Assembly (NCBI GenBank): GCA_964464375.1
Contig: CAYXFU010000025.1
Coordinates: 1-52,778, forward strand
From: CAIOZA01 sp964464375
GTDB taxonomy: Bacteria > Bacteroidota > Ignavibacteria > Kapaibacteriales > UBA2268
DNA length: 52,778 nt
Reading direction: 5' to 3'
The notes beneath the pieces were generated by a model, which did no database searches, was not told the DNA's origin, and saw only the letters and a program-made list of their open reading frames with translations. Below are positions 34,101-41,855 of the stretch, piece after piece. The position numbers and the translations under genes were made by a program. Position 1 is the first letter of the stretch, and each line of letters opens with the position of its first letter.

Positions 34101-34965
34101 AAAAACAAAAAAAACTGGTTTTAAAATAAGGAGACAACATATTATTGATGATTTTATAACCGATTTCGTTTGTTTAAGTAAGAAGGTAGTGATTGAAATT
34201 GATGGTAAGATTCATTTGAAACAAAAAGAATATGATGAATTAAGAACTATCAGGCTTAACCAACTTGGATATGAAGTTATCCGGTTCACAAATGAAGAAG
34301 TATTTGCAAATCCAGCAATTATAGCACTAAGAATAAAAGAAATACTTGAAAACAAAGACGACCTGCAAGATGAAGATAAATCGGACTCTTCTGTTTTAGA
34401 TGATTTGGTTGATGGTCTGAACTCTTCTCCTTTTGAAGATGTCGGTAAGAGTTTAAACTCCCCTCCTATGGAGGGGTTGGGGGAGGTCTTTGCACCAATT
34501 GATATACTCGATTACATCTATGCTGTCCTTCATTCACCAACATACAGAGAGAAATACAAAGAGTTTTTAAAAATTGATTTCCCTAGAGTTCCATATCCAA
34601 AAGACAAAGACACGTTTTGGCAATTGGTAAAATTAGGGGGAGAAATACGACAAATACATTTGTTGGAAAGCCCAACGGTAGAAAAATTCATTACGCAATA
34701 TCCAATAGACGGAAACAATGTTGTTGGCAAAACAAAATATCAAGACGGCAACGTTTTTATTAACGATACACAGTATTTTGAGAACGTTTCCGAAACAGCT
34801 TGGAATTTTTATATAGGTGGTTATCAACCAGCACAAAAATGGTTGAAGGATCGAAAGGATAGAATTCTGGAATTTGAAGATATCTTGCATTATCAGAAAA
34901 TCGTAGTTGCTCTCACCGAAACCGATAGATTGATGAAAGAAATAGATGAGATAGAGATTGAATAA
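31198..34965 (+). CDS. Type IIG/ISP-like restriction-modification enzyme with DUF559 insert
   Basis: The 1255-residue product joins an N-terminal nuclease domain (Asp54, Glu68-Ala-Lys70 in APDYIL and GFIEAKD), a helical linker, an N6-adenine methyltransferase (motif I DPATGTGTFLAEV at 379; NPPY at 497-500), and a C-terminal specificity region of the type ISP kind (DYIYAVLHSPTYREKYKEFL from about 1103). No helicase motifs are present, so one polypeptide would recognise, methylate and cut DNA. At residues 890-1097 an insertion separates SSDKIQ from FAPIDILDYIYA: palindrome-encoded linkers plus a complete DUF559 domain (930-1056, RRQHIIDDFITDFVCLSKK, VVIEIDG). The frame is open throughout. No separate specificity subunit lies nearby. 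Confidence 0.92.
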   Translation: MTLEQYVDNIGKRYKLGNATEHTFRGDLQQLIESLVPEISATNEPKRQKCGAPDYILTKKDIPIGFIEAKDIGDKDLDGEKRTGNKEQFDRYKASLDNIFFTDYLDFHLYHDGQFVTKIAIAEIQNGKIIPLTDNFAPFTNLVKDFCSHIGQTIKSPKKLAEMMAGKARLLSGIIEKALISDEETNENSTLKDQMTAFKQILIHDITPKGFADVYAQTIAYGMFAARLHDKTLDDFSRQEAAELIPKSNPFLRKLFGYIAGPDIDDRIKWVVDSLADIFLATNIQELLKNFGKQTHTEDPIIHFYETFLSEYDPKLRKARGVWYTPQPVVDFIVRAVDDILKTEFALPQGLADNSKIKIKINQQGKEVEQEVHKVQILDPATGTGTFLAEVIRLIHKKFKGQQGIWSNYVENHLLPRLNGFELLMASYAMAHLKLDMLLTETGFKPTTNQRFRVYLTNSLEEHHQDTGTLFANWLSTEANEANHIKRDTPVMCIIGNPPYSGESANKGEWIMSLMEDYKKEPGGNEKLKEQNSKFINDDYVKFLRYGQHFIEKNGSGILAFINPHGFLDNPTFRGMRWNLLKTYDKIYTIDLHGNAKKKETTPDGSADINIFDIMQGVSINLFVKTGKKKANELGKVYHFDLFGKREIKYDFLFENSIKTIEYRELPLVAPDYFFVVKDFGVKSIYDKGFAVTDLFKINSLGIQTHRDSLSIDSSKINLSNRISDFYNLTIENTDILKKYDINENSEWQLKDKRIGIFSADKIVPIGYRPFDNQFIYNDKNIVDRLRDAVSKHIIGKANICLVVSRQCVSEWRYIFLSKFIIESNLTGTAGRFGSGNFFPLYLYPTIDIQQTINQTAERTPNLNMEIVNQIAEKLGMQFVNEKLSSDKIQTPLNLPKGETSSIDSSESLALSPSSGGVGEVGCSTVLKGMTKPGYITANPTTYNLIKVMRDTLKNNPTDAENIMWEYLKTKKTGFKIRRQHIIDDFITDFVCLSKKVVIEIDGKIHLKQKEYDELRTIRLNQLGYEVIRFTNEEVFANPAIIALRIKEILENKDDLQDEDKSDSSVLDDLVDGLNSSPFEDVGKSLNSPPMEGLGEVFAPIDILDYIYAVLHSPTYREKYKEFLKIDFPRVPYPKDKDTFWQLVKLGGEIRQIHLLESPTVEKFITQYPIDGNNVVGKTKYQDGNVFINDTQYFENVSETAWNFYIGGYQPAQKWLKDRKDRILEFEDILHYQKIVVALTETDRLMKEIDEIEIE
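33867..34488 (+). mobile_element. Palindrome-bounded DUF559 insert within the R-M gene
   Basis: The insert starts with two opposed palindromes: tctcccc-aaa-ggggaga (33879-33895) and cccctc-atctg-gagggg (33933-33949, followed by ttggggaggtc). Next comes a DUF559 (Vsr-like, PD-(D/E)XK superfamily) gene with its own ATG at 33985-33987 preceded by aaagga. It ends with cccctcc-tat-ggagggg (34460-34476, followed by ttgggggaggtc). The second and third palindromes are near-identical direct copies. The DUF559 portion is of normal stand-alone length, about 127 residues. The insertion is in frame with the host gene at both ends. Mobility is inferred. Confidence 0.75.
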
Positions 34966-34990
34966 ATTCAATAATGTCTTTTCTCCTAAT

Positions 34991-35013
34991 TTTTGTACTC
35001 AATGCGTACAAAA
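34991..35013. terminator. Hairpin downstream of R-M gene
   Basis: ttttgtac (34991-34998), 7-base loop, gtacaaaa (35006-35013) is a perfect 8-base inverted repeat 25 bases past the stop codon. It lacks a following T run on the plus strand, so termination is uncertain. A second hairpin, actgac/gtcagt, lies at 35089-35105 in the dnaK upstream region. Confidence 0.45.
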
Positions 35014-35207
35014 TTCAATTTTCTCCCTCTCTCTGCCTTTTTGTCGCTTCTTTAATTACTTAATTATCAAATATTTACAAAACTATCCACTGACGTTATG
35101 TCAGTTCGCCTCTTTGGTACGGTTATTGCAATTGTGCTATTGGATTAATGTTATAATTATGAAATTGAAATAAGTTTTTAAAAAATTATTAAAAGAGGTT
35201 TTAGATT

Positions 35208-37133
35208 ATGGGTAAAATTATTGGAATTGACTTAGGCACTACGAATTCGTGCGTGTCAGTTATGGAAGGATCAACGCCTACAGTCATAGCAAACAGCGAA
35301 GGAGGCAGAACTACTCCCTCGATGATAGGTTTCTCGAAGAATGGGGAGCGTCTGGTTGGTCAGGCTGCAAAGCGTCAGGCTGTTACTAATCCGCGTAATA
35401 CAGTTTTTTCTATAAAAAGATTCATGGGACGCCGTCCGAACGAAGTTACAGAAGAAAGCGGTATGATCCCTTTTGCAATTACAGGTTCATCTGATGGTAA
35501 TTCCATCCGCGTTGATATCGATGGCAGACTTTATTCACCACCAGAAATTTCAGCTATGATTCTTCAGAAAATGAAGCAGTCGGCTGAAGATTATCTCGGT
35601 CAGAAAGTTACCGAAGCGGTTATCACCGTTCCGGCTTACTTCAATGATGCTCAGCGTCAGGCTACAAAAGATGCAGGCGAGATCGCAGGTCTTACTGTCC
35701 GCCGTATCATCAACGAACCCACAGCAGCGGCTCTGGCTTATGGTCTCGACAAAAAAGGTAAAAACATGACCGTTGCCGTTTATGATCTTGGCGGCGGTAC
35801 ATTCGATATTTCTGTTCTCGAAATCGGTGACGGTGTATTCGAAGTGAAGTCCACAAACGGAGATACTCATCTGGGTGGCGACAACTTCGACCATAAACTC
35901 GTCGATTTCTTTGCTGACGATTTCAAACGTACTGAAGGTATTGATCTCCGTAAGGATCCAATGGCACTCCAAAGATTACGAGAAGCCGCTGAGAAAGCTA
36001 AAACTGAGCTTTCGCAGATGCTCCAGACTGATGTCAATCTGCCGTTCATCACTGCAACTGCAGAAGGACCAAAGCATTTGAACATCAATCTTACAAGAGC
36101 AAAGTTCGAAAGTTTGTGTGCCGATTTGTTCGAAAGAACTCTTGCACCTGTCGAAAAGGCTCTACAAGATGCCAAATTGACACCCGCTCAAATCGATGAT
36201 GTTATTCTCGTTGGTGGTTCAACAAGAATCCCGAAAATTCAGGAATTAGTCAAGAACTTCTTCGGTAAAGAACCATCAAAAGGAGTAAATCCTGACGAAG
36301 TTGTTGCCGTCGGTGCAGCAATCCAGGGTGGCGTTTTGTCAGGCGATGTTCAGGATGTTCTTCTTCTTGACGTAACTCCTCTTTCTCTAGGTATCGAAAC
36401 TTTAGGCGGAGTGATGACACCGATGATTACATCGAACACTACAATCCCGACAAAGAAATCGGAAATATTCTCAACTGCCAGCGACAGTCAAACATCCGTG
36501 GAGATTCACATTCTGCAGGGTGAACGTCCTATGGCACGTGACAACCGATCACTCGGAAGATTCCATCTTGACGGTATTCCACCATCTCCAAGAGGAATTC
36601 CCCAGGTAGAAGTTACTTTCGATATTGATGCTAACGGTATCCTTCATGTGATGGCTAAAGACAAAGCCACAGGCAAGGAACAGAACATCAGAATCGAGTC
36701 ATCATCCGGATTGGCTAAGGATGAAGTAGAGAAAATGAAGAAAGAAGCACAAGAACACTCAGCCGAAGACAAGAAACGTAAAGATGATATCGATGTCCGC
36801 AATCAGGCTGATAACCTGGTCTATTCAACTGATAAACAGCTGAAAGATCTGGGCGATAAAATTCCTGAAGAGCATAAGGCAAAAATCGTCGAAGCTAAGG
36901 AGAAACTCGAAGCTGCAATCAAGGATAATCCGGAAGGTATCCGCACAGCTATGGATGCACTCAATGCCGTTTGGAGCGAAGCTTCTACCCAGATGTATCA
37001 GGGAACAGGCGGACCTCAGGGTGAACCACCTCCGGGAGCAGATCCGGGTCAGGGTGGAGCACATGAAGAGCCCAAGACCGACTCCAAGAGCAACGTAGAA
37101 GAAGCCGACTACACGGTCGTTGAAGAAAAATAA
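35208..37133 (+). CDS. dnaK: Chaperone DnaK (Hsp70)
   Basis: The 641-residue product is a full-length Hsp70: ATPase motifs GIDLGTTNSCVSVMEG near the N-terminus, AVYDLGGGTFDISVLEIGDG (about 189-208) and ILVGGSTRIPKIQ, then the substrate-binding domain (LLLDVTPLSLGIETLGG) and a helical lid with a Gly/Pro/Gln-rich tail ending EEADYTVVEEK, the usual C-terminal acidic motif. It folds and protects proteins in the cytoplasm with DnaJ and GrpE, which are not next to it. No CIRCE repeat (TTAGCACTC-N9-GAGTGCTAA) is visible upstream, so HrcA control is not indicated. A strong terminator follows. Confidence 0.99.
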   Translation: MGKIIGIDLGTTNSCVSVMEGSTPTVIANSEGGRTTPSMIGFSKNGERLVGQAAKRQAVTNPRNTVFSIKRFMGRRPNEVTEESGMIPFAITGSSDGNSIRVDIDGRLYSPPEISAMILQKMKQSAEDYLGQKVTEAVITVPAYFNDAQRQATKDAGEIAGLTVRRIINEPTAAALAYGLDKKGKNMTVAVYDLGGGTFDISVLEIGDGVFEVKSTNGDTHLGGDNFDHKLVDFFADDFKRTEGIDLRKDPMALQRLREAAEKAKTELSQMLQTDVNLPFITATAEGPKHLNINLTRAKFESLCADLFERTLAPVEKALQDAKLTPAQIDDVILVGGSTRIPKIQELVKNFFGKEPSKGVNPDEVVAVGAAIQGGVLSGDVQDVLLLDVTPLSLGIETLGGVMTPMITSNTTIPTKKSEIFSTASDSQTSVEIHILQGERPMARDNRSLGRFHLDGIPPSPRGIPQVEVTFDIDANGILHVMAKDKATGKEQNIRIESSSGLAKDEVEKMKKEAQEHSAEDKKRKDDIDVRNQADNLVYSTDKQLKDLGDKIPEEHKAKIVEAKEKLEAAIKDNPEGIRTAMDALNAVWSEASTQMYQGTGGPQGEPPPGADPGQGGAHEEPKTDSKSNVEEADYTVVEEK

Positions 37134-37157
37134 GAAGCAGAAAAGCTAGATATTGAG

Positions 37158-37196
37158 GAGCTGATTCATTGAAATTTGAATCAGCTCTTTTTTTTA
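37158..37196 (+). terminator. Rho-independent terminator of dnaK
   Basis: Perfect 10-base stem gagctgattc (37158-37167) / gaatcagctc (37178-37187) with a 10-base loop, followed by nine T. It lies 25 bases after the dnaK stop codon. Confidence 0.95.
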
Positions 37197-37236
37197 TTGG
37201 AACCAGGCCGTTCCTACGGAACTACAACTAATTCCC

Positions 37237-37301
37237 AGCTCCAGCGGAGCTGCTGTTTGTAGGAATGAAATTCAAAAAAAGGTTTGAAGCTCCAGAGGAG
37301 C
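37237..37301. repeat. Intergenic palindromes (agctcc-ggagct family)
   Basis: agctcc-agc-ggagct (37237-37251) and gctcc-aga-ggagc (37289-37301) are two copies of one short palindrome, with gtaggaatgaaa between them and a complementary-looking ttcctacgg at 37211. They lie between the dnaK terminator and a convergent gene. This is a REP-like dispersed element. Confidence 0.7.
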
Positions 37302-37341
37302 GGACTATTTGATAAATTCTGACTTTAATATAAATTGATAT

Positions 37342-38277
37342 TTATGAATTTATAGTAATAACAACATTCCCTTTCTTATGCCCTTTATCAACATATCTAT
37401 GAGCTTCAACAATTTCATCCATTGTGTAGGTTCTGTCAATTACTGTTTTTAGCTTACCAGCCTCACAGAGATCTTTGAGATAAATCATGTCTTCAGCTTT
37501 TAACTTAATGTTGCCTGACAAAGCAAAGGCAGTCAGATATTTCCCTGTCTTCGTCAGGGATGTTTTACGTCTTGAAGGTTCGATCTTACCTACTGCATCA
37601 AAAACAACGTCGTAAGCATTGCTTTTTTGGGAGAAATCTTCTTGTGTGTAATCAATAAGATGATCAGCTCCCACGGATTTCACTATTTCAAAATTTCCGC
37701 CGCTGCATACTGCCGTAACTTCTGCCCCAAAGTGCTTGGCAATTTGAATAGCATAAGTACCGACACTACCTGAGGCTCCATAGATTAACACCTTATGACC
37801 TTTTTGAATATTTCCCTTCCTGAGATTAATCAAAGCGGTTAATCCGGCATTAGAAACAGGGGCGGCTTCCTCGTAGGACATATTTGCCGGTTTCAATGCA
37901 AGAGCTGCATTTTCCGGTAAACAACAATATTCAGCATACGCGCCCATTTTAAATTCGGTGGATGCATAAACTGGATCGCCTATCTTAAACAGAGTAACAT
38001 TTTTCCCTACGGCTTCAATATCGCCTGCAAGTTCCATTCCAAGTAGTTGATTTCTCGGTCCGTTGAACCCCATCATAATTCTCATCATAGGCTTGAAAAA
38101 GAAATCTTTTACCGTTCCTAAACCAGGCTCTAAACGCCGAATCTTAGTATCCCCAATGTGTACTGTCGTAGCATTTACTTTTATCAATACTTCATTATCC
38201 TTGGGACTAGGTTTTGCAATTTCTTTAATCTGAAGGACTTCTGGTGGTCCGTACTTTGTACAAATAACAGCTTTCAT
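37342..38277 (-). CDS. Zinc-independent medium-chain dehydrogenase/quinone reductase
   Basis: The 311-residue product has the N-terminal MDR fold (MKAVICTKYGPPEVLQIKEI), GMELAGDIEAVGKNV, and the NADPH-binding motif VLIYGASGSVGTYAIQIAKHFGAEVTAV (about 147-174). The catalytic-zinc cysteine of alcohol dehydrogenases is not in place and the four-cysteine structural zinc loop is missing, so it belongs to the quinone oxidoreductase group. It would use NADPH to reduce a quinone or other enone; the substrate is unknown. The DUF4395 gene lies 20 bases upstream on the same strand, so they may be co-transcribed. Confidence 0.9.
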   Translation of the reverse strand: MKAVICTKYGPPEVLQIKEIAKPSPKDNEVLIKVNATTVHIGDTKIRRLEPGLGTVKDFFFKPMMRIMMGFNGPRNQLLGMELAGDIEAVGKNVTLFKIGDPVYASTEFKMGAYAEYCCLPENAALALKPANMSYEEAAPVSNAGLTALINLRKGNIQKGHKVLIYGASGSVGTYAIQIAKHFGAEVTAVCSGGNFEIVKSVGADHLIDYTQEDFSQKSNAYDVVFDAVGKIEPSRRKTSLTKTGKYLTAFALSGNIKLKAEDMIYLKDLCEAGKLKTVIDRTYTMDEIVEAHRYVDKGHKKGNVVITINS

Positions 38278-38297
38278 TTTTTTAATCTTTCAATTTA

Positions 38298-38960
38298 TTA
38301 TTTTGTTTGAACAGTTTTGTCATTATTCATCAAATCATTTGGTTTTTCACTAAATTTTTCATTCATCAATAAGGTTGTAAGAAGTATAACCCCAATAAAT
38401 GCAAGAAGAACAAGAAATTGGCTAAGAGTCGTTTTTTGAATATCTTGTTTTGCTTTAACATCACATACTTCACCCGGACAGTATTGCACTTTTCCCTTGA
38501 AAAATAGTGGATAGAACTTACACCCTAAGCAAATTCCAAAAGCTGATTCGAAGAACAAGAAAATAAGGCAAATCAGACAGATAATACCTGTAATTGCACT
38601 ATAGGCGTTTACTATAATAAAGAAGAAGAACATAGTTGCTGCCAATGCTACGCCAATTACCCATGCAAACTTTTTCTGAGCAGCTCCAACATATTCAGGT
38701 GTTTGATTTCGAACAATCAGTCGTGCAAAAATTAAAGTAGGCGAAAATTTGGGATTTATAAATACCCTAATCATAAAATCCATCAGGAAGAAAGTTACTA
38801 CATACTTTATTGGAACAAAGTTCCCTTTAAACAGAATGAACATTAGTGAAAGGAAGGTAGCCAAAAAGAGGATTCCCGCAGCCGCTCGTATTTCCCTCTC
38901 GTTTAAAACAGGAATATTATATCCTTCCACATCTTCACCAAATTTGATTACTTTTGTCAT
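38298..38960 (-). CDS. DUF4395 membrane protein
   Basis: The 220-residue product has five or so hydrophobic segments and matches the DUF4395 pattern: VLNEREIRAAAGILF at the start, NPKFSPTLIFARLIVR in the middle, and FFESAFGICLGCKFYPLFF, with CxxC (CLGC) in a membrane loop followed by a second cysteine pair (QYCPGEVC). The family is of unknown function, sometimes associated with thiol redox or sulfur metabolism. The C-terminal helix (about 182-200) is an extra membrane segment. It lies 20 bases upstream of the dehydrogenase gene. Confidence 0.85.
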   Translation of the reverse strand: MTKVIKFGEDVEGYNIPVLNEREIRAAAGILFLATFLSLMFILFKGNFVPIKYVVTFFLMDFMIRVFINPKFSPTLIFARLIVRNQTPEYVGAAQKKFAWVIGVALAATMFFFFIIVNAYSAITGIICLICLIFLFFESAFGICLGCKFYPLFFKGKVQYCPGEVCDVKAKQDIQKTTLSQFLVLLAFIGVILLTTLLMNEKFSEKPNDLMNNDKTVQTK

Positions 38961-39169
38961 TGTTGCATCTCATTTAATTTATAAATATTAAATTTTAAAA
39001 CATTTACTAACTTGTTTGCTATTGACACTCATTCCGAGTAAAAATTAATTCAGTAAATGCGTTTATATAAAAAAACATCTGCAACAAATGCAGATTCTAC
39101 TAATACGTAGGATACTAAAAAAAGTTACAATAATGTTCAGGAAATTTGAAGAATTTAAAGGTCAAATAA

Positions 39170-39208
39170 TTAAAAAAAATGGGAACTATTTTACAAAAAT
39201 AGTTCCCA
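39170..39208 (-). terminator. Rho-independent terminator of VIT/T9SS gene (minus strand)
   Basis: Stem tgggaactattt (39180-39191) / aaatagttccca (39197-39208), 12 perfect pairs with a 5-base loop. On the minus strand it is followed by a run of T (the plus-strand A run at 39172-39179). It lies 30 bases past the stop codon of the 39239-41398 gene. Confidence 0.92.
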
Positions 39209-39238
39209 AATGTTTTAATTATCAGTGGTTAAGGAATA

Positions 39239-41398
39239 TTATACAACCACTAATTTCAAAATTTTATTCCCTGAATTTGTTTTGATGACAAGATAGTAAA
39301 CTCCCGGAGCTACTCTCCCGTTGCTTTCAGAGTTAGCATCCCAATCTAAATTCATAGAATTTGCAAAACTATCTATTTGAAATCCTTTGACCAAACTTCC
39401 CAGAACGTCATAAATACCAATGGATAAAATCATTGTAGTTTCATTTGTAATGTTTAGGTTAATAACTAAATTATTTTCTATTGGGTTAGGACCATAGGTT
39501 ATTTCTAATCCAACTTCGGTAATGTTTTCCTGTACTGAAGTAGTTGGTTCCTCTTCTTCGCCAAGTGTATCTCTACCCATCATCCATGGTTCCAGACATA
39601 AAAAGGCTGTTTGCATAGTAAGTATTCGGTTTGTTATGCTCCTGTTTGTTAAATCATAACTTTCCTTTTTCGTTTTATTCTTCTTATCTTCAAGTAATCT
39701 CAGGTATTTCCAGTTCCACATTTTTGCGGATTCATTATTTTGAACTACATTTGATGCATTGTATATATATTTCTGAATAACCGGTTTACCATCCAACAAA
39801 GCAGAGAATTTTATTTCAATAGGGTAAGATCCCTCGATTTTACCATATTCATAAATCAGTTTTGTGTTTGAATTTATATCAATTATATTTTCAGAAGTTT
39901 TAGCGATTGAAATTCCATCTAAAGGTTCAACATATAGACCAATATCAGTTATGGTTCCCTTAAGAGTTGAAAAGGCAGTGTTGAGCATACTGAAAATGGT
40001 GCTATTAGTGCCTTTTATACTATAAAAATCACTTCTTGTTAATTCAGCAATTTTTTCATTAAAATATTGATTTCCATAGTATTCCTTCGAATTTATATAA
40101 TACGAAGAATAATGAACATCAGAAAAATCAATAGTTGTTATTTTGATGCTATTTAATGCCATTAGCTGAAGACAGTTCTGAATTATGGGATTAGCTGTCG
40201 TTGGTGTTGGCGCATACTCTGAACTTGTTAATAATACAATAGTAGAACTATTATTGAATTTCGCATTAAAACTAATTCCATCAGCCATCAAATCGGGTAA
40301 GTAGCTGTAATAGCCAATTTTTTTAAAAATTGTAGAATCAAGAAGTAAATTTATAGTGTCCTTATTGCATGGAACCCATCTATTAAACAAGTTTACAGTA
40401 TTTTTTCCCCCAATCATTATATTAATTGAATCCTGAGAACTCAGATTTGATAGAATTACCTTTTTTAATTGATCAACTACATCTTTTGCTGAAATTGTAG
40501 TTTTATTGATGTCGTAATCAATTAAAAAGTTAATTTTTTGATTGACATAATTGGATATTAATAATTTACTATCAAACATTGTGAAATAGTATTCCTGATC
40601 ATCTATTCTTTTGGATAAGCTAAAATAGGGAGTAGTGAAATCGTATTGATAGGAAAAAGTTTGAAACAAAACCGGATTAGCAGTCTTAAATTCCACAAAA
40701 TTTCCATAATTATCGCTTGAGTAATTTTTAGTCGGAGGTGTGGCTCCAAAATCTATATCTGTAAAGTTATTATTAAGATAGAATTTAAAATTGCGGGGAA
40801 CTGATTTATTTGCCGATAAGTTCAAGATTGTCGGAGTGAAAGTAAATTGAGCATTGCCGTTAACATAATTCATTTTTGTATAGTATGAAATCATAGCATG
40901 TCTGCTCTTATTTCCGACATTCGGGAAAATCCTGTATTCGTAACGACCGGAAGTGGTTCTCCTGTACAGGATTGAAGGGTCCTTATGCTGTCTATGCACA
41001 ATATCCTCATAAATTAATGCTGCAGTATTAACATCTATGATCATCGCATGAACAAGTGTGTCCTCAACCCAAAGCCAGGAATCATTTATAAAATCCGAAG
41101 ATGGCAGGTTGAAGAATGCATACAATTCCAGTGTATCGGTACTTGCAACTAAATCTACTGACCTGTACCAAAATTCTGTAGTGATTTCAGCATAGATACC
41201 GTGAGGTTTGACGACAATATTTGCCGAATCGATATTAACTCTGCTGTGTCTTCCGGGTGTTTGTGGATCTGTGTATCCACCGACATCCTGAGAAAATAAA
41301 TTATTAGCAGAAAAAAAGCCAACAATAAAACAGACGCTAGCAAGCATTTTGTTTAACATCTGAATTTTTGAATCCGAGAAGAAAATAGACATAAACAT
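39239..41398 (-). CDS. Secreted VIT-domain protein with T9SS domain
   Basis: The 719-residue product has a signal peptide best explained from an internal ATG at 41357-41359 (MLNKMLASVCFIVGFFSANN, cut LFS before QDVGG). A VIT (vault/inter-alpha-trypsin) domain follows (about 55-190: DTLELYAFFNLPSSDFINDS, AALIYEDIVHRQHKDPSILY, GRYEYRIFPNVGNKSRHAMI). The middle part (about 240-480) may hold a degenerate VWA-like fold; the metal-binding DxSxS motif is not seen. The end is a T9SS type A sorting domain (about 630-719: ITYGPNPIENNLVINLN, GVYYLVIKTNSGNKILKLVVV). It is probably an exported adhesion or scaffold protein. A strong terminator follows and no co-transcribed partner is apparent. Confidence 0.85.
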   Translation of the reverse strand: MFMSIFFSDSKIQMLNKMLASVCFIVGFFSANNLFSQDVGGYTDPQTPGRHSRVNIDSANIVVKPHGIYAEITTEFWYRSVDLVASTDTLELYAFFNLPSSDFINDSWLWVEDTLVHAMIIDVNTAALIYEDIVHRQHKDPSILYRRTTSGRYEYRIFPNVGNKSRHAMISYYTKMNYVNGNAQFTFTPTILNLSANKSVPRNFKFYLNNNFTDIDFGATPPTKNYSSDNYGNFVEFKTANPVLFQTFSYQYDFTTPYFSLSKRIDDQEYYFTMFDSKLLISNYVNQKINFLIDYDINKTTISAKDVVDQLKKVILSNLSSQDSINIMIGGKNTVNLFNRWVPCNKDTINLLLDSTIFKKIGYYSYLPDLMADGISFNAKFNNSSTIVLLTSSEYAPTPTTANPIIQNCLQLMALNSIKITTIDFSDVHYSSYYINSKEYYGNQYFNEKIAELTRSDFYSIKGTNSTIFSMLNTAFSTLKGTITDIGLYVEPLDGISIAKTSENIIDINSNTKLIYEYGKIEGSYPIEIKFSALLDGKPVIQKYIYNASNVVQNNESAKMWNWKYLRLLEDKKNKTKKESYDLTNRSITNRILTMQTAFLCLEPWMMGRDTLGEEEEPTTSVQENITEVGLEITYGPNPIENNLVINLNITNETTMILSIGIYDVLGSLVKGFQIDSFANSMNLDWDANSESNGRVAPGVYYLVIKTNSGNKILKLVVV

Positions 41399-41649
41399 AC
41401 TATAACCTCTAAAATAAATTGAAAATAGATATTTAGCTACAGGAATTTATACCTAAGACACATCAATTATCAAAAAGGTTACAATAAAATTGAAAATATT
41501 TCAAAAAAATATTCAAAATATTGTATTATCGGATAATCCCATATTATTCATTAGAACTTATTCCATTTTTGGGACACCCACTACAAACATATCATTCGAA
41601 TTCATACATGAATCTATGTTTTCATGGATAAAAAAGATTCCCGTATGCG

Positions 41650-41777
41650 AGACTGTGTGAAAACTACGATTACGTCATTCTGAGGGAGCGAAGCGACCGT
41701 GAGAATCCAGTATTCATGCGGTCTGGATTCTTCACTGCGTTCAGAATGACATCTAGAAATGACTTTTCACACAGTCT
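41650..41777. repeat. Large compound inverted repeat in intergenic region
   Basis: Outer arms agactgtgtgaaaa (41650-41663) and ttttcacacagtct (41764-41777) are a perfect 14-base pair. Inside are gtcattctga (41674-41683) / tcagaatgac (41741-41750) and gaatccag (41703-41710) / ctggattc (41723-41730). The outer right arm also occurs at 23198-23215 (tgacttttcacacagtct). The rest of the 457-base gap (41399-41855) is AT-rich with no gene seen. Confidence 0.85.
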
Positions 41778-41855
41778 CATGCACAGGAATGACAAATTCT
41801 GTTGTGTTTCGATACAATGTATAAAGTTCTAATCCCCATTTTGGGTTAAAAATAT

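Noticed and set aside
31198..34965. Full type ISP enzyme with helicase
   Set aside because: The methyltransferase and specificity region fit, but I find no Walker A/DEAD-type helicase motifs between the nuclease and methyltransferase parts.
34966..35207. CIRCE or heat-shock operator upstream of dnaK
   Set aside because: No TTAGCACTC-N9-GAGTGCTAA repeat or near match is present; only short unrelated hairpins were seen.
35550..35972. 140-residue reading frame antisense to dnaK
   Set aside because: Open antisense frames are common in dnaK because of its codon pattern; no family resemblance.
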